From assembly GCA_948150685.1 (NCBI GenBank), contig OX411310.1, forward strand, positions 42,681,599 to 42,745,598: 64,000 nt of DNA. Reading direction: 5' to 3'. The stretch comes from Rhaphigaster nebulosa (Eukaryota; Arthropoda; Insecta; Hemiptera; Pentatomidae). The translations under genes were made by a program, and so were the position numbers. A model generated the notes under the pieces. That model worked only from the letters and a program-made list of their open reading frames with translations. It did no database searches and had not been told where the DNA came from. Shown in pieces: positions 1 through 12,404 of the stretch (the stretch's first letter is position 1; each line of letters opens with the position of its first letter).

Positions 1-208
1 GTCTGTGCCTGGAGGATGATGAAAGGGCTGAGCACATTCTGTGAGAATGTTAAACCCTTGCCCTTTACAGAGAACAATATTTCAAGCGGGCAATAATTAA
101 ACCTAAGGACTTAATGTACTTCCTATGAAGTATCCGATTACTATGGGATCTTTAGACGACAGAGGGATTTTCACAAAGATCCCCATGGGTCATGGTGATG
201 AGTTTTAA
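1..208 (+). pseudogene. 3' end of a jockey-like LINE ORF2 (frameshifted)
   Basis: Reading from base 3 gives LCLEDDERAEHIL, a stop where a Trp is expected, then EC and LALYREQYFKRAIIKPKDLM. A +1 shift near 125 continues as MKYPITMGSLDDRGIF and ends GHGDEF with a stop at 206-208. The CxxxDDExxEHIL...EC block is the usual C-terminal tail after RNase H in jockey-clade LINEs. At least two stops and one frameshift show it is dead. The element continues upstream of the window. Confidence 0.75.
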
Positions 209-3200
209 TTATAGTTGATTTTTATACTTCATCGTTTGCCTCAGCTTCCAATCTCATCCAAGTTCTCTTCTTCGGTAACTGGAATAGCGATAATGCGGCT
301 GAAATTAGCAAATTATGTGTCGAATACAGTTAACATTTTCAGAAATACCCTAAGTGTAAACGCTGATAATTGGATTATTGTCCAGAGATTTATGTATAGC
401 AGGCATTATGAATTGTCTAATACAGTAACAGTACTGTCACACCGCAGAGTCGAGTCTGTGGCCTGTTAATCAGTTACCAATAATAAACCACTTATTCAAC
501 TGTTCCCTACACGACCTAACTGTTCAATACCTACAAATGTATCTTTAAAATAAGTGGGTAAGGAAGATAAATTATAATAAAGTATAAATAATAAATCTTT
601 AAGTTATATATTTAAGATATATTTATTTTTATCTCAGAGCATTTCCACTAGCGAATACAGCTCTCGAGAGTGAAAAACTCTCTAGTGGAAACGTAGCTAA
701 AGACCACACGCTTTAAAAACAACATTATAAACTATGCTATGATTTATCTACTTTCCAACAGAAGAGTCCAGGAATAAAACCACTTTACAGCTGTTTTTAT
801 GCAAAATGAGTTAGTAGTCATCTTATTGCTTTAAAGGAGTATTAAAACCACGGGCATTCATATCTGGTGTAGAACCACATAAGCTTAGTGTCAAGTATTA
901 GGGAATGTATGGGGGAAAATATCATCTTTTCCTTGCTAAACTAACGAATACGGAATTCACTACTAGGAGAGCAAAACAACGGTTGTACCCTTTCGTATAC
1001 CGGACACCTACAATAATTTTAATGTTTTTTGTTGGTAAATGCAAAACCAATTTAATACATTTAATTTCATACAATTGTGTCACATTCCGATCCTCAGCAC
1101 TCTTTCCCTTTAATATTCTCCATTTCGTAATGTGTGTTTCGCATTTAAAATTTTTAAACATTAAACTGCTCAAATATAAACATGCTATCTTTTATTAATA
1201 TTATGTAGTACATATTATAAACTAATGATTCCAACTTTGCGTTGGAAACTAAGACACGATCTGTATTAAAGGGAAAAAGGAGAGGGGAGATGTAGGATGT
1301 AAAACCGAATATGTCACAAAGGAGCGACTGGCACCCTCATTATAAGATGCAGTGAAGTGAAGCTAGAGAGAGAGAGGAACTTATACTATACAGGCTTCTA
1401 AATTGCTACACTCTTATCATATAAAATATATTGCATTTATATAAAATTTAAAATGACTTTGTTTTATTGGCCATCCCATGATATCCAAGGACTAGGTTAT
1501 AGCCTAATGGGAATTCAATGAAATTTATTTAGAAATTTATTAGTTATTTTATTTTATAAAAAATATCTTTTATTTCAAGGGAACGTGAAGTAAAGATGTA
1601 CTTTTCTTTTTTTTTATTCTACAATGCTAATGTTATAAACTTTAATTTAATATTTCATAATAATAGATCGCCCAGCGGTCGAAATGCGACCAAAAAATGA
1701 AACAATATTATTTCAGTTTTGCGATTTATTTGTGCAGGATGCATTATTTTATTTTGTTTTGTTCGAATCTTTATAGAAATTCAAAAATTCGAATTGGTGA
1801 AACTATGGAATGCTAGACTAAATCGTGAAAAATCGCTGCATGTGGGTCACTTTCATAATTCATTGAAGATTTTAAAATGTGAATCTAAGACAAGCATTAG
1901 TTTTTTTCGTTGACTACATCAGCATGATTTTTCTCTGGAAACCAAATTATTTTGCATTTGTCCCAAAACCCCTCCTACTAGATAGAATAATGAGTCCTGT
2001 AGATACGCCGTACGCATTTACGCATTAAGGCGAGGGCAAGCGCGCCTTTAGCGCGTAGTAGTAGTAGTAGGCAAGCGCGTAGTTAAGGTACTATTAATTA
2101 TCAATCTCATAGAAATGAACGTGATTGAAACATGGGCTTGAATTTACATTCAATTAATATTACTATTATAGTATTACTACTTAAACGTAATTGTCTAAGG
2201 AATATTTTTAGATAAAAAGGTAAAATCAAGATTCGAAAATAAAAATATTATAGTTCTTGTAAAATCGAACTTTGTAAAATTTAATGCGCAATTGTCCCAC
2301 ATCACCCCACGTTAAAAGAAACCATGATAATTATAATGATGCATTCTAGGTCTTCTAAAATCTACAGAAAAAGGATAATTTCTAGGCAATCAGAAGTCTA
2401 ATGGAAGGAAAAGGGAAGACAAAAAAAAAAGACCATTCTGATATATAAATTTTATGTTTATGTATTTAATAAAGAGCATACACAATTGTGCATAATGTAT
2501 TAAGTTAATTTAAATTTCAACTTGATTTGTTTTTCTTTTTAACACAATAAAAAACTGATTTGTTTAATAAAGGACGTGTGTAAAAGAGAGGACGAAAAAG
2601 AGACTCAAAGAACACAATGAATGGTACCCCCTTTTAATCTCCTTTCCGGAAGGCTTCACCCTTCGCCCTTTACCTCGTTCAAGTGTTATTGTTTCGTAGT
2701 CATTGTTTAATTACGCCATAAAAGTGGGCTTTCATGTCCCTTTGAGGTACGCGGTGACAGTGACGAATACGCATTCTTTGTTTCCTTCACAAGTTCACAT
2801 CATTTCCTTCTCCTTTTTTCTCTAATTCGATAAAGAAAACTTTTTTTTTTACATTGTGGGTTTGGCATTGTGTCTCCTTTTTCAAATTATTTTAAAAGTT
2901 ACTCGAGACACCCGTGTTACATGAACCCATTGTTCTTAAAACAATCAAATCGTTTTGCTTTGTTATTAACATAATTTGAATCTTACAATATTGTTTTTGA
3001 CTGTAAACAAATCAATATGCGAATAAAATTAATATTAGAATATTAAGACGTCATCGTATACACTATATTATATCTCATATATAAGATAATAATTATATTA
3101 TGTATCATCCATCATAGGCCATTTTTGAAAATATTACGTACAACGATTAAATATTAATTATTATCGTCGCTGGAACTAATCAGATTAAGAGAAGAGCAAC

Positions 3201-3335
3201 GCCTCTAGTTTTAAAAAATGCAAAGTATTGCTCAGAATAATTGGAAATTATTAGAATAATTTAGGTGGCTACACAAGGCAAAATTGGTGTACTGCACCAA
3301 ATATAGTAATATTATGAGGTGACAGTATTGCGACC
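209..3335. other. No gene recognised; AT-rich spacer or intron
   Basis: Only short unsupported ORFs (at most 97 codons) are present. It holds one small hairpin (642-691) and a (TAG)n run near 2057-2072 flanked by two copies of ggcaagcgcg (about 2034 and 2072). Poly-T and poly-A tracts are scattered through it. Confidence 0.6.
642..691. repeat. Short hairpin
   Basis: TTTCCACTAG at 642-651 is perfectly complementary to CTAGTGGAAA at 682-691. The loop carries a second small palindrome, CTCTCGAGAG, at 661-670. The function is unknown; it could be a remnant of a miniature element. Confidence 0.5.
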
Positions 3336-3555
3336 CGTGGAATGGATAACGAAAGAATCATTAAAGGGATAATCAGGGCTAATCCGACGGACAAGCGTCC
3401 CTTTGGTCGTCCGAAGCGTATATGGGAAGATTGTATTAGGCCTAACCTTAAGGATTTGTATTTTGATGGAATACAGTGGAGAGAAGTTTGTGAGAATCGA
3501 ATTTCCAGGTTTGCTAAGCCTTTTATTGTTGAAGTTATACTTCTTTTGGCGCATT
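3336..3555 (+). pseudogene. LINE C-terminal tail (endonuclease-RT type), 5'-truncated
   Basis: The frame starting at 3342 reads MDNERIIKGIIRANPTDKRP, then FGRPKRIWEDCIRPNLKDLY and FDGIQWREVCENRISRFAKP. The GRPxxxWEDC...WREV pattern is the familiar C-terminal tail of many arthropod non-LTR elements (GRPRxRWxDxVxxDL...WR). No RT domain precedes it, so this is a 5'-truncated copy. Two related tails lie at 30190-30295 and 45505-45606. Confidence 0.7.
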
Positions 3556-5699
3556 GAGGGTAAACTTTTTGTTGTAAAGCCAACCGTTCACGGCCCTAAA
3601 TGTAGGACTAGGCTAGATATCGGACTACCGTTGGACTGTGAATGTTGTAGGGCTACAGAGAGCGTTTCGGATATTCTTAGGCTTCACCGATCGTCCTACA
3701 AGCAATCCTCTTCCTAACATCACACGGCGTTGGATTGTGAGTAGGTTTGTCGTCCTGCAAACTCCATTTGTTTACTTCTATGTCATTATTAAGTCGTTAA
3801 AAGCTATCAATACTTGTTCAATATTAGTTAACAACTGCCAGGTTACGATTTTTCTCCCTAGATTATGTTTTTTTACTCTCTGTTTTTTTAATTTTTTTTT
3901 TTATGGTCATCATTTAATTTAATTTGAAACTAATAATTAGAATGATAAGAAAAGATGGTTTGAAAGAAATGGTTTGAAAACACATCTTAGGTTTTTTTTT
4001 TTATCACTTTATTTAAGCGTGCACTGTAACAAGCTAATGAAAATATGCTCTCATGTCCAAAATCCCTTATTTTAACGTCACTGTGGCGTTCTGTTGTTGG
4101 GCCTGAATTAAAATATTAAATTAATAATATGATTAAACATGAATGGTGACAATTTTGAACTAATAATTTTGGATCCTATTTTTGTTAATTAGATGTTCGT
4201 CTCTAATTTATCTTGTTTTATGTTTGCTTGTAAACATTAATTTGATCCGATCTTTCAACTAATATAACTTATATGGAAATAAAGTAACATGAAAATGTGT
4301 AAATCTTTAAAATAAAAACGTATGACACAATATAAACCTTAAGTGCGTTTTTTTTATCATTTATCCTTATCTTATACTAGAGGGATTGTTGTGTTATCCA
4401 TTTTAAAATAATTTTTATAATCCTTCCTATCAATTTAATTTAACATTATTCGGTGGATAAATATTTTTTTCGTCCAAACTTTCTTTTTCCTTTTTTCCAA
4501 TAACGCAATAGCAAGACAATTGCCGATATTTTCTCATTTTTTAAAACATTGATAAGCTATGAGTGTATGTTAGAATAGCTGATCGGATCCCTTGTAGGAC
4601 CGTTAGTAGACGAATGAATCCAACTGTTGTCCTACAAAATGTAGTCCATAGTCTAACTTGGACTGTGAGTGGGTAGCTTAACGGAAGTGAAGAAATGTGA
4701 CATCATGATAGTTGCTAGTAATTGTCAGCTACTGCTACGTAAACTTCCGTATATCTACGCAGCAGAACTGTCGCGCGTTATTTGCTTATCAGCTTAACAT
4801 TACCTAGTAATGAACTTGATATTGCTTGTATGCAACGTTTTGATGTTATTTATTTCTTGGAGGAGGAATAAGAACTGTTTAATTTATTTTTTTTTGAGGC
4901 TACTTTTCCTTTACTTGGCAGTTTTTAAACACCTTTGCTAAAGCTTGACAAATCAAATGTGAAACGGGGTAGTTTTGCTTGACTTGTGTCGGATATGGTT
5001 CTTAAAATAAAAATAATTTAAACCGAAAATAACAGCCGTGAAAAAACTTTCGAATAGCCGTGAATAGTTTGTTGCTCGCGTTTACGCATTTGCCATTTTG
5101 CCTGGGGTTTACTATAGTTTGGCAATGGTGTAAACACACCTTAAAATATATAAAATTAATTTAAATTAAATTAATAACTGTCTTTTTAAACGTCCGAGGT
5201 AATGTAGTGGTATTCAGTTTATATGTTTTGTTAAATGCGAATATTGTAATTGAATAATTATTGCTGTTCATTTGTATATCAGCTCTATTTTTAAAATGAA
5301 TATATTAACAGGTTAAAATAGTTTTAGTATGCAATAGAACCTATGGTTTTAGTCAATTATTAATAACTGATACACCTATTTTGTGAGTTGGAATAAACCG
5401 TTTTATTTTGAAACTCTAACACAAAAATACTTTTACTGTTTCTATCACAAGCCAATAGTTCCTTTTGTATCATGTTTATGAATAAATATAGATCATTAAA
5501 CTACATCAGAGTTTTATCAATTATATGTTTCATCTTCCTTCACATCCAATTATTCTGTTAATATGCATTTTTAACAAATACGTAAATATCAATTATTACA
5601 ATCACGCCAAAGAAGTATAACTTCTTCCGCGCGTACATGAGTACACTCACCATAAAAAAACTACCTTACATAATACGATTAATCTGATCCAAAAGTAAA
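3556..5699. other. No gene recognised; AT-rich spacer
   Basis: It contains a short hairpin (4592-4637) and a GC-richer motif at about 5605-5655 (gccaaagaagtataacttct plus cgcgcgtac) that looks like a transposon-end fragment but cannot be assigned. The ORFs here are AT-rich noise. Confidence 0.5.
4592..4637. repeat. Short hairpin with TTGTAGGAC arms
   Basis: TTGTAGGAC (4592-4600) pairs with GTCCTACAA (4629-4637). The related words gtaggact and gtcctacaag also occur around 3600-3700, which suggests fragments of one miniature family. Confidence 0.4.
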
Positions 5700-6030
5700 A
5701 ACGCTGCGAATTATTACACAATGGTTTATTATTTCCAAATAGGAATATTTAAAAAATGTCTTGTAGGGAATTTTATCACCTTTCATAACAAAACCCAGAT
5801 TTTTTTTTTTTTTTTTTTGAAACGGACGGTAGATATCTTTTATCAAGTATTCTGTACATGTTCCTTTCCCGAAACATTCCAAATGCTTATTTTAAAGATA
5901 ATCTAATTATCTAAACTGTAAACCAAAGCTATATGGAAAGTCCTGCGAATGGATAGACCAGATATTTTTGAAATATTACTATTTGGAAATTATAAACCAT
6001 TGTGTAATGATTGGCAGCGTTTTTTATTCT

Positions 6031-6495
6031 ATATTTGGATGCTACGTATCATGAAACGTAAAATCTCTAATTTTGAGAGGGAGCTAACTTTTTTTTCTTG
6101 GTCGATTACAAAGGTCTATATTGAAAATAATAAAGCAAAAGCATTTATGTACATTTTTTTTTGTTTAATGCCTTGTATGCTGATTCAAAAACACCTTACA
6201 TTTCCCCTCTATGTTTATAAATTGTCGGGTTACGGGCTTATAAAATATCTAATCGGCCGCCAGTTTGAAAGAAAAAGACGGAGGTCGAATTCCGAGGATC
6301 AGCCCTGGGGTGACGTGTGACTTATGTACCAAATCTCAAAAAAATCGGTTCTGTAGTCTCGAAGAAAAGCCACGGACGGTGGATTTTTTTTTATATATAT
6401 ATATTTGGATTCTTCGTTTCTTGAAACGTAAAACCTCAAATTTTGAGGGAGGGGGTTAGAATTTTTGTTTTCTTGGTCGATTACAAAGGTCTGTA
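6031..6495 (+). repeat. Dispersed repeat family R1, copy 1 (with an internal duplicate)
   Basis: The block 6250-6495 (landmarks taatcggccgcca, ttccgaggatca, caaatctcaaaaaaatcgg, gaaacgtaaaacct, ttggtcgattacaaaggtct) matches the reverse complement of 44823-45060 in the same order. The end part (cttgaaacgtaaaacctc ... ttggtcgattacaaaggtct) also has a second copy at 6031-6125, 370 bp upstream. No coding capacity is recognised. Confidence 0.65.
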
Positions 6496-6499
6496 ATAA

Positions 6500-7480
6500 C
6501 CATATTATTATTAATAAAAAATAATAAACCAATATATAAATACCTCAAATAGCCGCTTCCAGTATATAAATTGTCTTATTTTATCGTTATACAATGGCTC
6601 ATACTTTTACAGCCATTATCAACACATTAGAAAAGTTTTTCGAAAAAATCTTTGTATCCTTTTTTTATATGAATCAAAATTTAGGAGAGTTAGAGGTGTC
6701 CTTTTTTTATTTTCTGTCTAGTTAGCTTGTTTTTTCTATCTTAAGTAGTTGAAACAATGCATTGTATAAGATACCTTTAGTTTATTTTTATAAGAAAGTA
6801 TTCAAGAAAACATGGTATTTATTTAAATCTTTCCTGGTACAATTATAATATTTTTAAATTTGTCTTTAATCTAATGCTTTTTATGTGTAATGCTTGTCCA
6901 TTTAAAAGTTTTAATTTCTTAATACTTTAAAAAGGTATTGTAACTTTAACATATTTCATATAACTTAAAATTTTCTTTATTTATATTTTGATATGTAAAT
7001 AACATCTACATTAGTGCTTCTTTTTTTTCTCCTTTTCATTTTTAATCTTTTTAATTACCTTTCTTTCTGTGAGATATATGATGAGAAGATTGAAAAAAAG
7101 AAGGATTTTTGTATTCATAGAATACCTTTAGTGATAAGCTGAACGAATCAGTACCATCGACTGATTCAAAGCTTCTTTTTTTAAAAGGTTGATGAATAAG
7201 GAGATGCATCAAAAAAACTAAAATGATTTTTTTTTTTTAGTTTTCTTTTTTCTAGTCGAAATTAATTTGAATAAATAGAAACTGGATAGTTTGAAGCTCT
7301 GAGAGAGAGCCCTTGAAGCTATTTGAATAAGCTAGAATTCCATAGTCGGTTGATGAGGTATTCCAATTCGTAATCAACTCTCAACTTCAATGTTTGCATT
7401 CGACCTCGCTTTCGATGCCTATACACAGTGGTATGTTTTCATCATAAATAAATATTGAAACCATTTTGTCCTAGAAACCG
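6500..7480. other. No gene recognised; T-rich spacer
   Basis: The only structure seen is a small inverted repeat at about 7137-7175, GAATCAGT paired with ACTGATTC inside partly matching agct flanks. Several T8-T10 tracts occur. Confidence 0.5.
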
Positions 7481-7482
7481 AT

Positions 7483-7485
<3 letters not shown>

Positions 7486-7535
<50 letters not shown>
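7486..7535. repeat. (TA)n microsatellite
   Basis: About 25 uninterrupted TA units. Confidence 0.95.
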
Positions 7536-7537
<2 letters not shown>

Positions 7538-7590
7538 TTAATTATCTTATATATCTTTTAGATTCTTTAATGTATAAACAAAATACAGGA

Positions 7591-8979
7591 TGCGGCAGTT
7601 AAACGGGACGAATTCAAAATTAAATTGTTTATTAAAGAATTAATTGTTTACTTTTTTCTATGTATAAATATAGAGTAAAAGAATATACAAATAAAGAAAT
7701 GTGGCTTGAAGTGGGTATGTCTTTGGTTCACTAAAGAAATGCAAAACATCAGTGAAAATATTGATTTTGGAGGACACTATTTTTTTTTCTTACTAAATTT
7801 TAAACTTCCCAATCTTTGGTAGAGAGGAAGTAAAAACAACATTGTTTGTGATTTCAATAGTGAATATTGAAATCAAATTAAACATTTGTTCCTTTCTTGC
7901 TATCTTGGTCACTCCCTAACCTCCTAAGAATTTTCACTGATGCTAGAAATGTAACTGCCTAGAGAATGACAAGTCAACAATTTTTCTTCTATGTACGTCT
8001 GAGAATCTACACCAAAAAACAAAGATAATCATATGTTTAGAGAGGTTATGATGCATGTGGAAACTATGCAACAACCAAAGCATAAGTTTTAACTGTATTA
8101 ATTTTGTTAAGCTCTAGGGAGTGACCATTGAAATTGAAGAGGTAAAAGAATGGAAAAAATAGACCAGATTTTATGCTTCGTACCTGATCACCTCTCAGCA
8201 CAATTTTTTTTTTATGAAGGTATATCGACGGGCATTTCAAAAACGGGATAGGGAGTGACCAAAAACTGTGTGCGATAGAGCAACCAATTGTATGGCGATT
8301 GGTTTTTCTAACTAAAATTGAAATTATATTTTATGCCAATACACGAAATAATGATGAAAAAAATGCTGGCATTTTTTTGAGGTTTATTTCAAAAGAAATT
8401 GGTGTCATTGACTTGTAAAATCACAGTCTCAGCTTTGTGGCAGGACTAAGGATATACAAAACTAGCATTATATATTTTATAACTAGATACCCATTAATTA
8501 TTGGATCCTCAAAGTGAGAAGGGAATGTTGGCCTCGAAGGGGATTGTAACAGAAAAAAAAATCATCCTCATTCAAATTAGGGAATAATCCATATAATTAT
8601 ACAGAAAAATTAATAAAATATTAATTCTTTTAAAAAAATAACCTGTACCACTACAACAAACCCATGAAGGGTTCAATACTTGGTAGGGACTCTACTGTTT
8701 CTCGGCCAGCGGGTTTGCAAGGAGCTGATTCGAGATTGAGATCACACTCAACCGCCAGCTTTTTCCCCCAACTAAGGGTACCCACATTATTGAGGTTGGG
8801 TGAGCCCCACGAGGGACTCCCGATCCCACAGGTCTGATCTACGGGTGATAACAGAATTAATAGTTATCTGCCACAGCCGGTCTCGAATCCGGGACCTAGA
8901 GATCAGTAGCACAGTACCCTACCCCTAATTCTTTAATAAACAATTTAGTTTTTAAATCGTATCGTATCGTTGCCGCACT
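7591..8979. mobile_element. TIR/foldback DNA element, interrupted by a SINE
   Basis: The left arm starts tgcggcagttaaacggga (7591) and runs to the word aaattgtttattaaagaatt (to about 7645). The right arm is its complement: after the SINE it reads attctttaataaacaattt and ends ttgccgca (to about 8979). The arms are about 55 bp with mismatches. The interior (7650-8620) is AT-rich with no open frame, but it repeats gggagtgacc or its complement three times (near 7908, 8116 and 8250). The end sequence resembles that of the element at 49452-50476. I could not find a clean target duplication or name the superfamily. Confidence 0.65.
8631..8925 (-). mobile_element. tRNA-derived SINE, copy 1, with 9 bp target duplication
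   Basis: Read on the minus strand it has a tRNA-like head with B box (ggattcgagacc, complement at 8878-8890), then agataactattaattctgtt, the body, and the end gggtttgttgtagtggtaca followed by a T-rich tail. The same order is found at 53367-53706 and 38727-39010. TAATTCTTT occurs on both sides (8622-8630 and 8926-8934), a clear target-site duplication. It sits inside the right arm of the 7591-8979 foldback element. Confidence 0.88.
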
Positions 8980-10587
8980 CCGTACACATGGAAAAATAAT
9001 AGCAGGGGTTTTTTGTTTTCTGTGAGTTTTCTGCGATTTGATTAAAGAACAGTTATAATTAGAAGATTCCTCAAAAAAAGCTTTAATTCTCCTAAATACC
9101 ACTAAACAACTTGGTAACATGTCAACGTTTCAGGGATCATCACAATAAGACAATATCACATAAATGCAAACCATAGGCAACACAACTCATACCGCCATCC
9201 CAATAAGACCTGTCAATCAGACACGACACATCACTCCAAGACATATTAACATGTGAGGTGTGCTTTCTATTCGTCTTAATTTATATGATTTTGTCTTATT
9301 CAATTCTGATGATGCTTGAACTGGCAAAACGTTGATTTGTAAGTTACTTGCCCATATTTGAGAGCGTTGAGGCATTGTTTTTGTAAAAAAAAATTCTATT
9401 TTTTGAGTTGTAGCTATTTTTTTATAATTCTAATCGAATTTAATTTGGTGGAATTTTGAAAGGTATGGAATCAAGGGTTTGTAATGATTAGACCAGATCT
9501 TGTGAAATGCTTATATTTCCTCTTTGCTGAAATCCTTCCGGAGTACAGGAAGAAGAATTTCGAGGAAATTGGGTAAATTTCATTAATTAGGCTCATTAGT
9601 TGGTAAAAAGTGATATTATAGATCAAAATCATGCTGTTCATAATAAGATTCCCCTTCTCTTTTCTGCCCGGGTGCTCCATCGCTGAAGAAAATATCGACC
9701 AAGATAATTTGTCAAAACCTCTCTAATTAATTACCCTCCATTTAAATAATAACGAAGTTATAAATTGGATTTTCGAAGCCTCTCTTATAGAAAATGATTC
9801 AGCTTTGATTAATGGCGAGACTGATGTATTGAGTATTTTTGATGAGAACATAAAATGAAAATATTATCCAGAATACTTAAAGAATTCATAAAGATTGTAC
9901 GTATGAAGTTTCAAACTGTATAAATTCTTGTCACTTGGTAGGAACAACGCTTTAGAATCTGGATACTTTTGATTGGACTTGTAGTTTCAATAAATTACAT
10001 TTTTTTTTTTTTAGTATATTTCAAATTTTTGCTCGAAATTTCCATATCGGTTTGATCAGCATATATCTTTATTTTTTTCTCATGGAAGAGGAGGCTGCGG
10101 ACGTAGCATCACCTATTTGCCAATATGCTCTAGGAGCCGAAAAAAAAATTAATTTATATTACTTGAACGATATTTTATATTATTGTTTTCTGCCTTTGCT
10201 CTGCGTGTATTTCAAGATTCTCATATATCAATCGATTTATTTATGTGTGAAATAAGAAAAACTGTATTGATTGTATTAAATGTGTTAAAATTTCCAAAAA
10301 AATCGAGGAAAGTAGCTCAAAAAAATATTTTAGGAAAAAACAAGTCAGGTTCGGTTTTAGCAACCTTTAAAACCCTGAAATAAGATTTTTTTTTTGTAGA
10401 AATAAAGTTTTCGATTTTCCATAAAAAACCAATGCCCGGATCCGTTGATGGGATAATTCAGGCCTATATGTTAAGACTCGATCGAACGCATGCTAAACAC
10501 ACAAAAAAAGAAGCCTGTTACGTAAAGTTTTGTTTCAAGAGCAATAGCAATTAAATTTACGACTCTATTACGGGATATTTTTATTCA
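8980..10587. other. No gene recognised; spacer upstream of the LDLa exon
   Basis: It contains a hammerhead-like motif at 9306-9334 and short unsupported ORFs. I searched for an upstream signal-peptide exon ending in phase 1 and found none that convinces. Confidence 0.5.
9306..9334 (+). other. Hammerhead-like core motif (degenerate)
   Basis: CTGATGA followed by tgcttgaactggca and then AAAACGTT. The TGC/GCA arms could form a short stem, as in CTGANGA-stem II-GAAA ribozyme cores, but the expected GAAA is AAAA. A decayed relative lies at 34398-34425 (ggtgcctgaattggcgaaac). Confidence 0.35.
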
Positions 10588-10750
10588 TAAATACTAATTC
10601 TGACTATATGCGCAAAGATGGTTTCCTGTGAATATAAATAAGAATATATTTGTATTAAAAAAATAATATCAATTTATATGTTCATCATACAAATATATTC
10701 ATATTTATATCCATAGGGAACCATCTTTGTGAATAGCTAGTATTCGTATT
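10588..10750. mobile_element. Foldback MITE 220 bp upstream of the LDLa exon
   Basis: The left arm (about 10588-10655: aaagatggtttcctgtgaat, ataaataagaatatatttgt) pairs with the right arm (about 10687-10750: acaaatatattcatatttat, ccatagggaaccatcttt). The arms are about 65 bp around a roughly 30 bp loop and diverge at their outer ends. There is no coding capacity. Confidence 0.7.
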
Positions 10751-10970
10751 TGCGATTGCAACTATGACCAACTCAAGACTCTAAGAAGTTAGTAGGTTGT
10801 GGATTGATGATGAAATCGATGATTAGTTCTGTATAATGGATACATGCATAATTATACCTGTGTTATAATGATTTTTGTTTAACAAACTGATCGACAAAAC
10901 CTGAAATAGTATAATATAAAATAATATTTTATTATTGCCTGTTTAATTAAGCATGTGCTTACTGTTGCAG

Positions 10971-11123
10971 TACTGGCTGCTGGTGCGGTGGGACAAGCCA
11001 CAGTTACCCCCTGCCTCCTGTCCGAGATGACCTGTGCCAACGGGAAGTGCCTCCCGCTCAACAGATACTGCGACGGGATCAACCAATGCGGCGACAGCAG
11101 CGACGAGCCCAAGCAATGCACCC
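10971..11123 (+). CDS. Internal exon: signal-peptide tail plus one complete LDL-receptor class A domain
   Basis: This 153 bp exon lies between a good acceptor (pyrimidine-rich ...ttgcag, ends 10970) and a strong donor (gtaagt, 11124). It starts with two bases of a split codon and ends with one base, so it is a symmetrical phase 1-1 exon. The product reads LAAGAVGQATVTP and then a full LDLa module of about 36 residues: six cysteines in the canonical spacing (C-x6-C-x4-C-x6-C-x5-C) with the calcium-binding cluster CDGINQCGDSSDE near the end. LDLa modules are calcium-dependent extracellular ligand-binding folds. The small-residue stretch before the module looks like the end of a signal peptide, so the start codon should be in an upstream exon that I could not find in the window. 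The exon is much richer in GC than its flanks. Its donor phase fits the acceptor at 63889. I infer a secreted or membrane LDLa/CUB-type protein; I do not assign an ortholog. Confidence 0.88.
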
Positions 11124-11869
11124 GTAAGTATAATTATCATTGATCATGCTAATAAGAGTTGGGACAAAGGCGCAACTAATGCTATTTAGGGGTACAGGGG
11201 TAAGGACATATATTGTAGCCCCTGGATAAAGATGAAACATATTTTCCTGGAATCTCCCCTCCCACGCTTCATATTTTTTTCCCAAATAAAACAGCGAGAA
11301 ATTCGGTGTATGCATTCTATTCACTGTAAACTAAAATTACCATTTATCCATAGAATATATTTTACATTTTTGACTATACAGGCGATATAACTATTAATTC
11401 AGTTACAATATTAATTAAAAATTAGCATCTGAAATAGAAAATATCAGAAGCACAATTTTATACCCTGTGAATCAGGGAAATTATAAGGACTAGTATGCCC
11501 GAGCGAGAACTCTCGCATTAGATATCTATCCTTAATGCATTAGAAGTATAAGCGATATTAGGGCGATATTTATTCGAGTAAACATTATATTACCAAAAAA
11601 GTTTATTTAACACACACATTTGGTGAAGCTACATAGCTTGTAATGACTATACTGGAGTTACAGTTCATACTTAATAATTAGCTAATCCTACTGGAAAACA
11701 TCTCTTCAATTTAGCAGTTAGGCAATTAGATTCAGCTATACCGTTTTCTATATGTAGTATTCATACTTAACAGTTACCTTTAGGGTTGGACATGGGAAAC
11801 AGTATATAATTTCCCACTCCATGAAACTCCATTAAAAGTTTTTGTAAACAGACTCAAATAGATATAAAG
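11124..11869. other. Start of the large intron; nothing recognised
   Basis: AT-rich sequence following the gtaagt donor. The short ORFs here have no domain features. Confidence 0.5.
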
Positions 11870-12235
11870 TTGCCATGACAACGGCACGTACGCAAGATGG
11901 CATAGGGCCCGTGCGGACCTATATATCGTGCGTTATCTCGAAAACGGTAGGTTTTTAAGCTTTAAAACGCGGGACCAATACGCTCCACAGGAGTGTATCT
12001 GATCTTGATGCCCGCGTCAAAATCTTTAAAACCCTTTAACTTATCCCGTCTCGATCCGCCGACTCTCAATCGTCAAAGTTTTGAAACCTTCCAGTTTTTT
12101 CATCACTTTTATTTAAGCCCTTGTAAGATTTTAAGAAACAAAATTGGAATTCGTCACATCTCCGTGAAATTCCCTTTCTTTTGATACCTCATTCCTCAAA
12201 ATCCATCGCTCCTGAGAGCCGGAAAAGGGATCTAT
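11870..12235 (+). repeat. Dispersed repeat family R2, copy 1
   Basis: The ordered landmarks gttgccatgacaacg, gttatctcgaaaacggt, ttgatgcccgcgtcaaaat, gaaattccctttctttt and gccggaaaagggatctat also occur in the same order at 46215-46555. A 5' part is found on the minus strand at 63395-63530. No ORF of note; the family is not identified. Confidence 0.75.
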
Positions 12236-12404
12236 ACTACCGTAATAATATATAGTAGTGATAATGAATGAAACAGGTCCATAAATATAAAGAGACAAAG
12301 CAGACATCTGTTTAACATGTGTAAGCATGTTTAATTTGTAAACTTGAAATTGGGAAATAGTCTAACTATTTAGCTTTTGACATAGCGTGTAAACTTTATA
12401 CATC

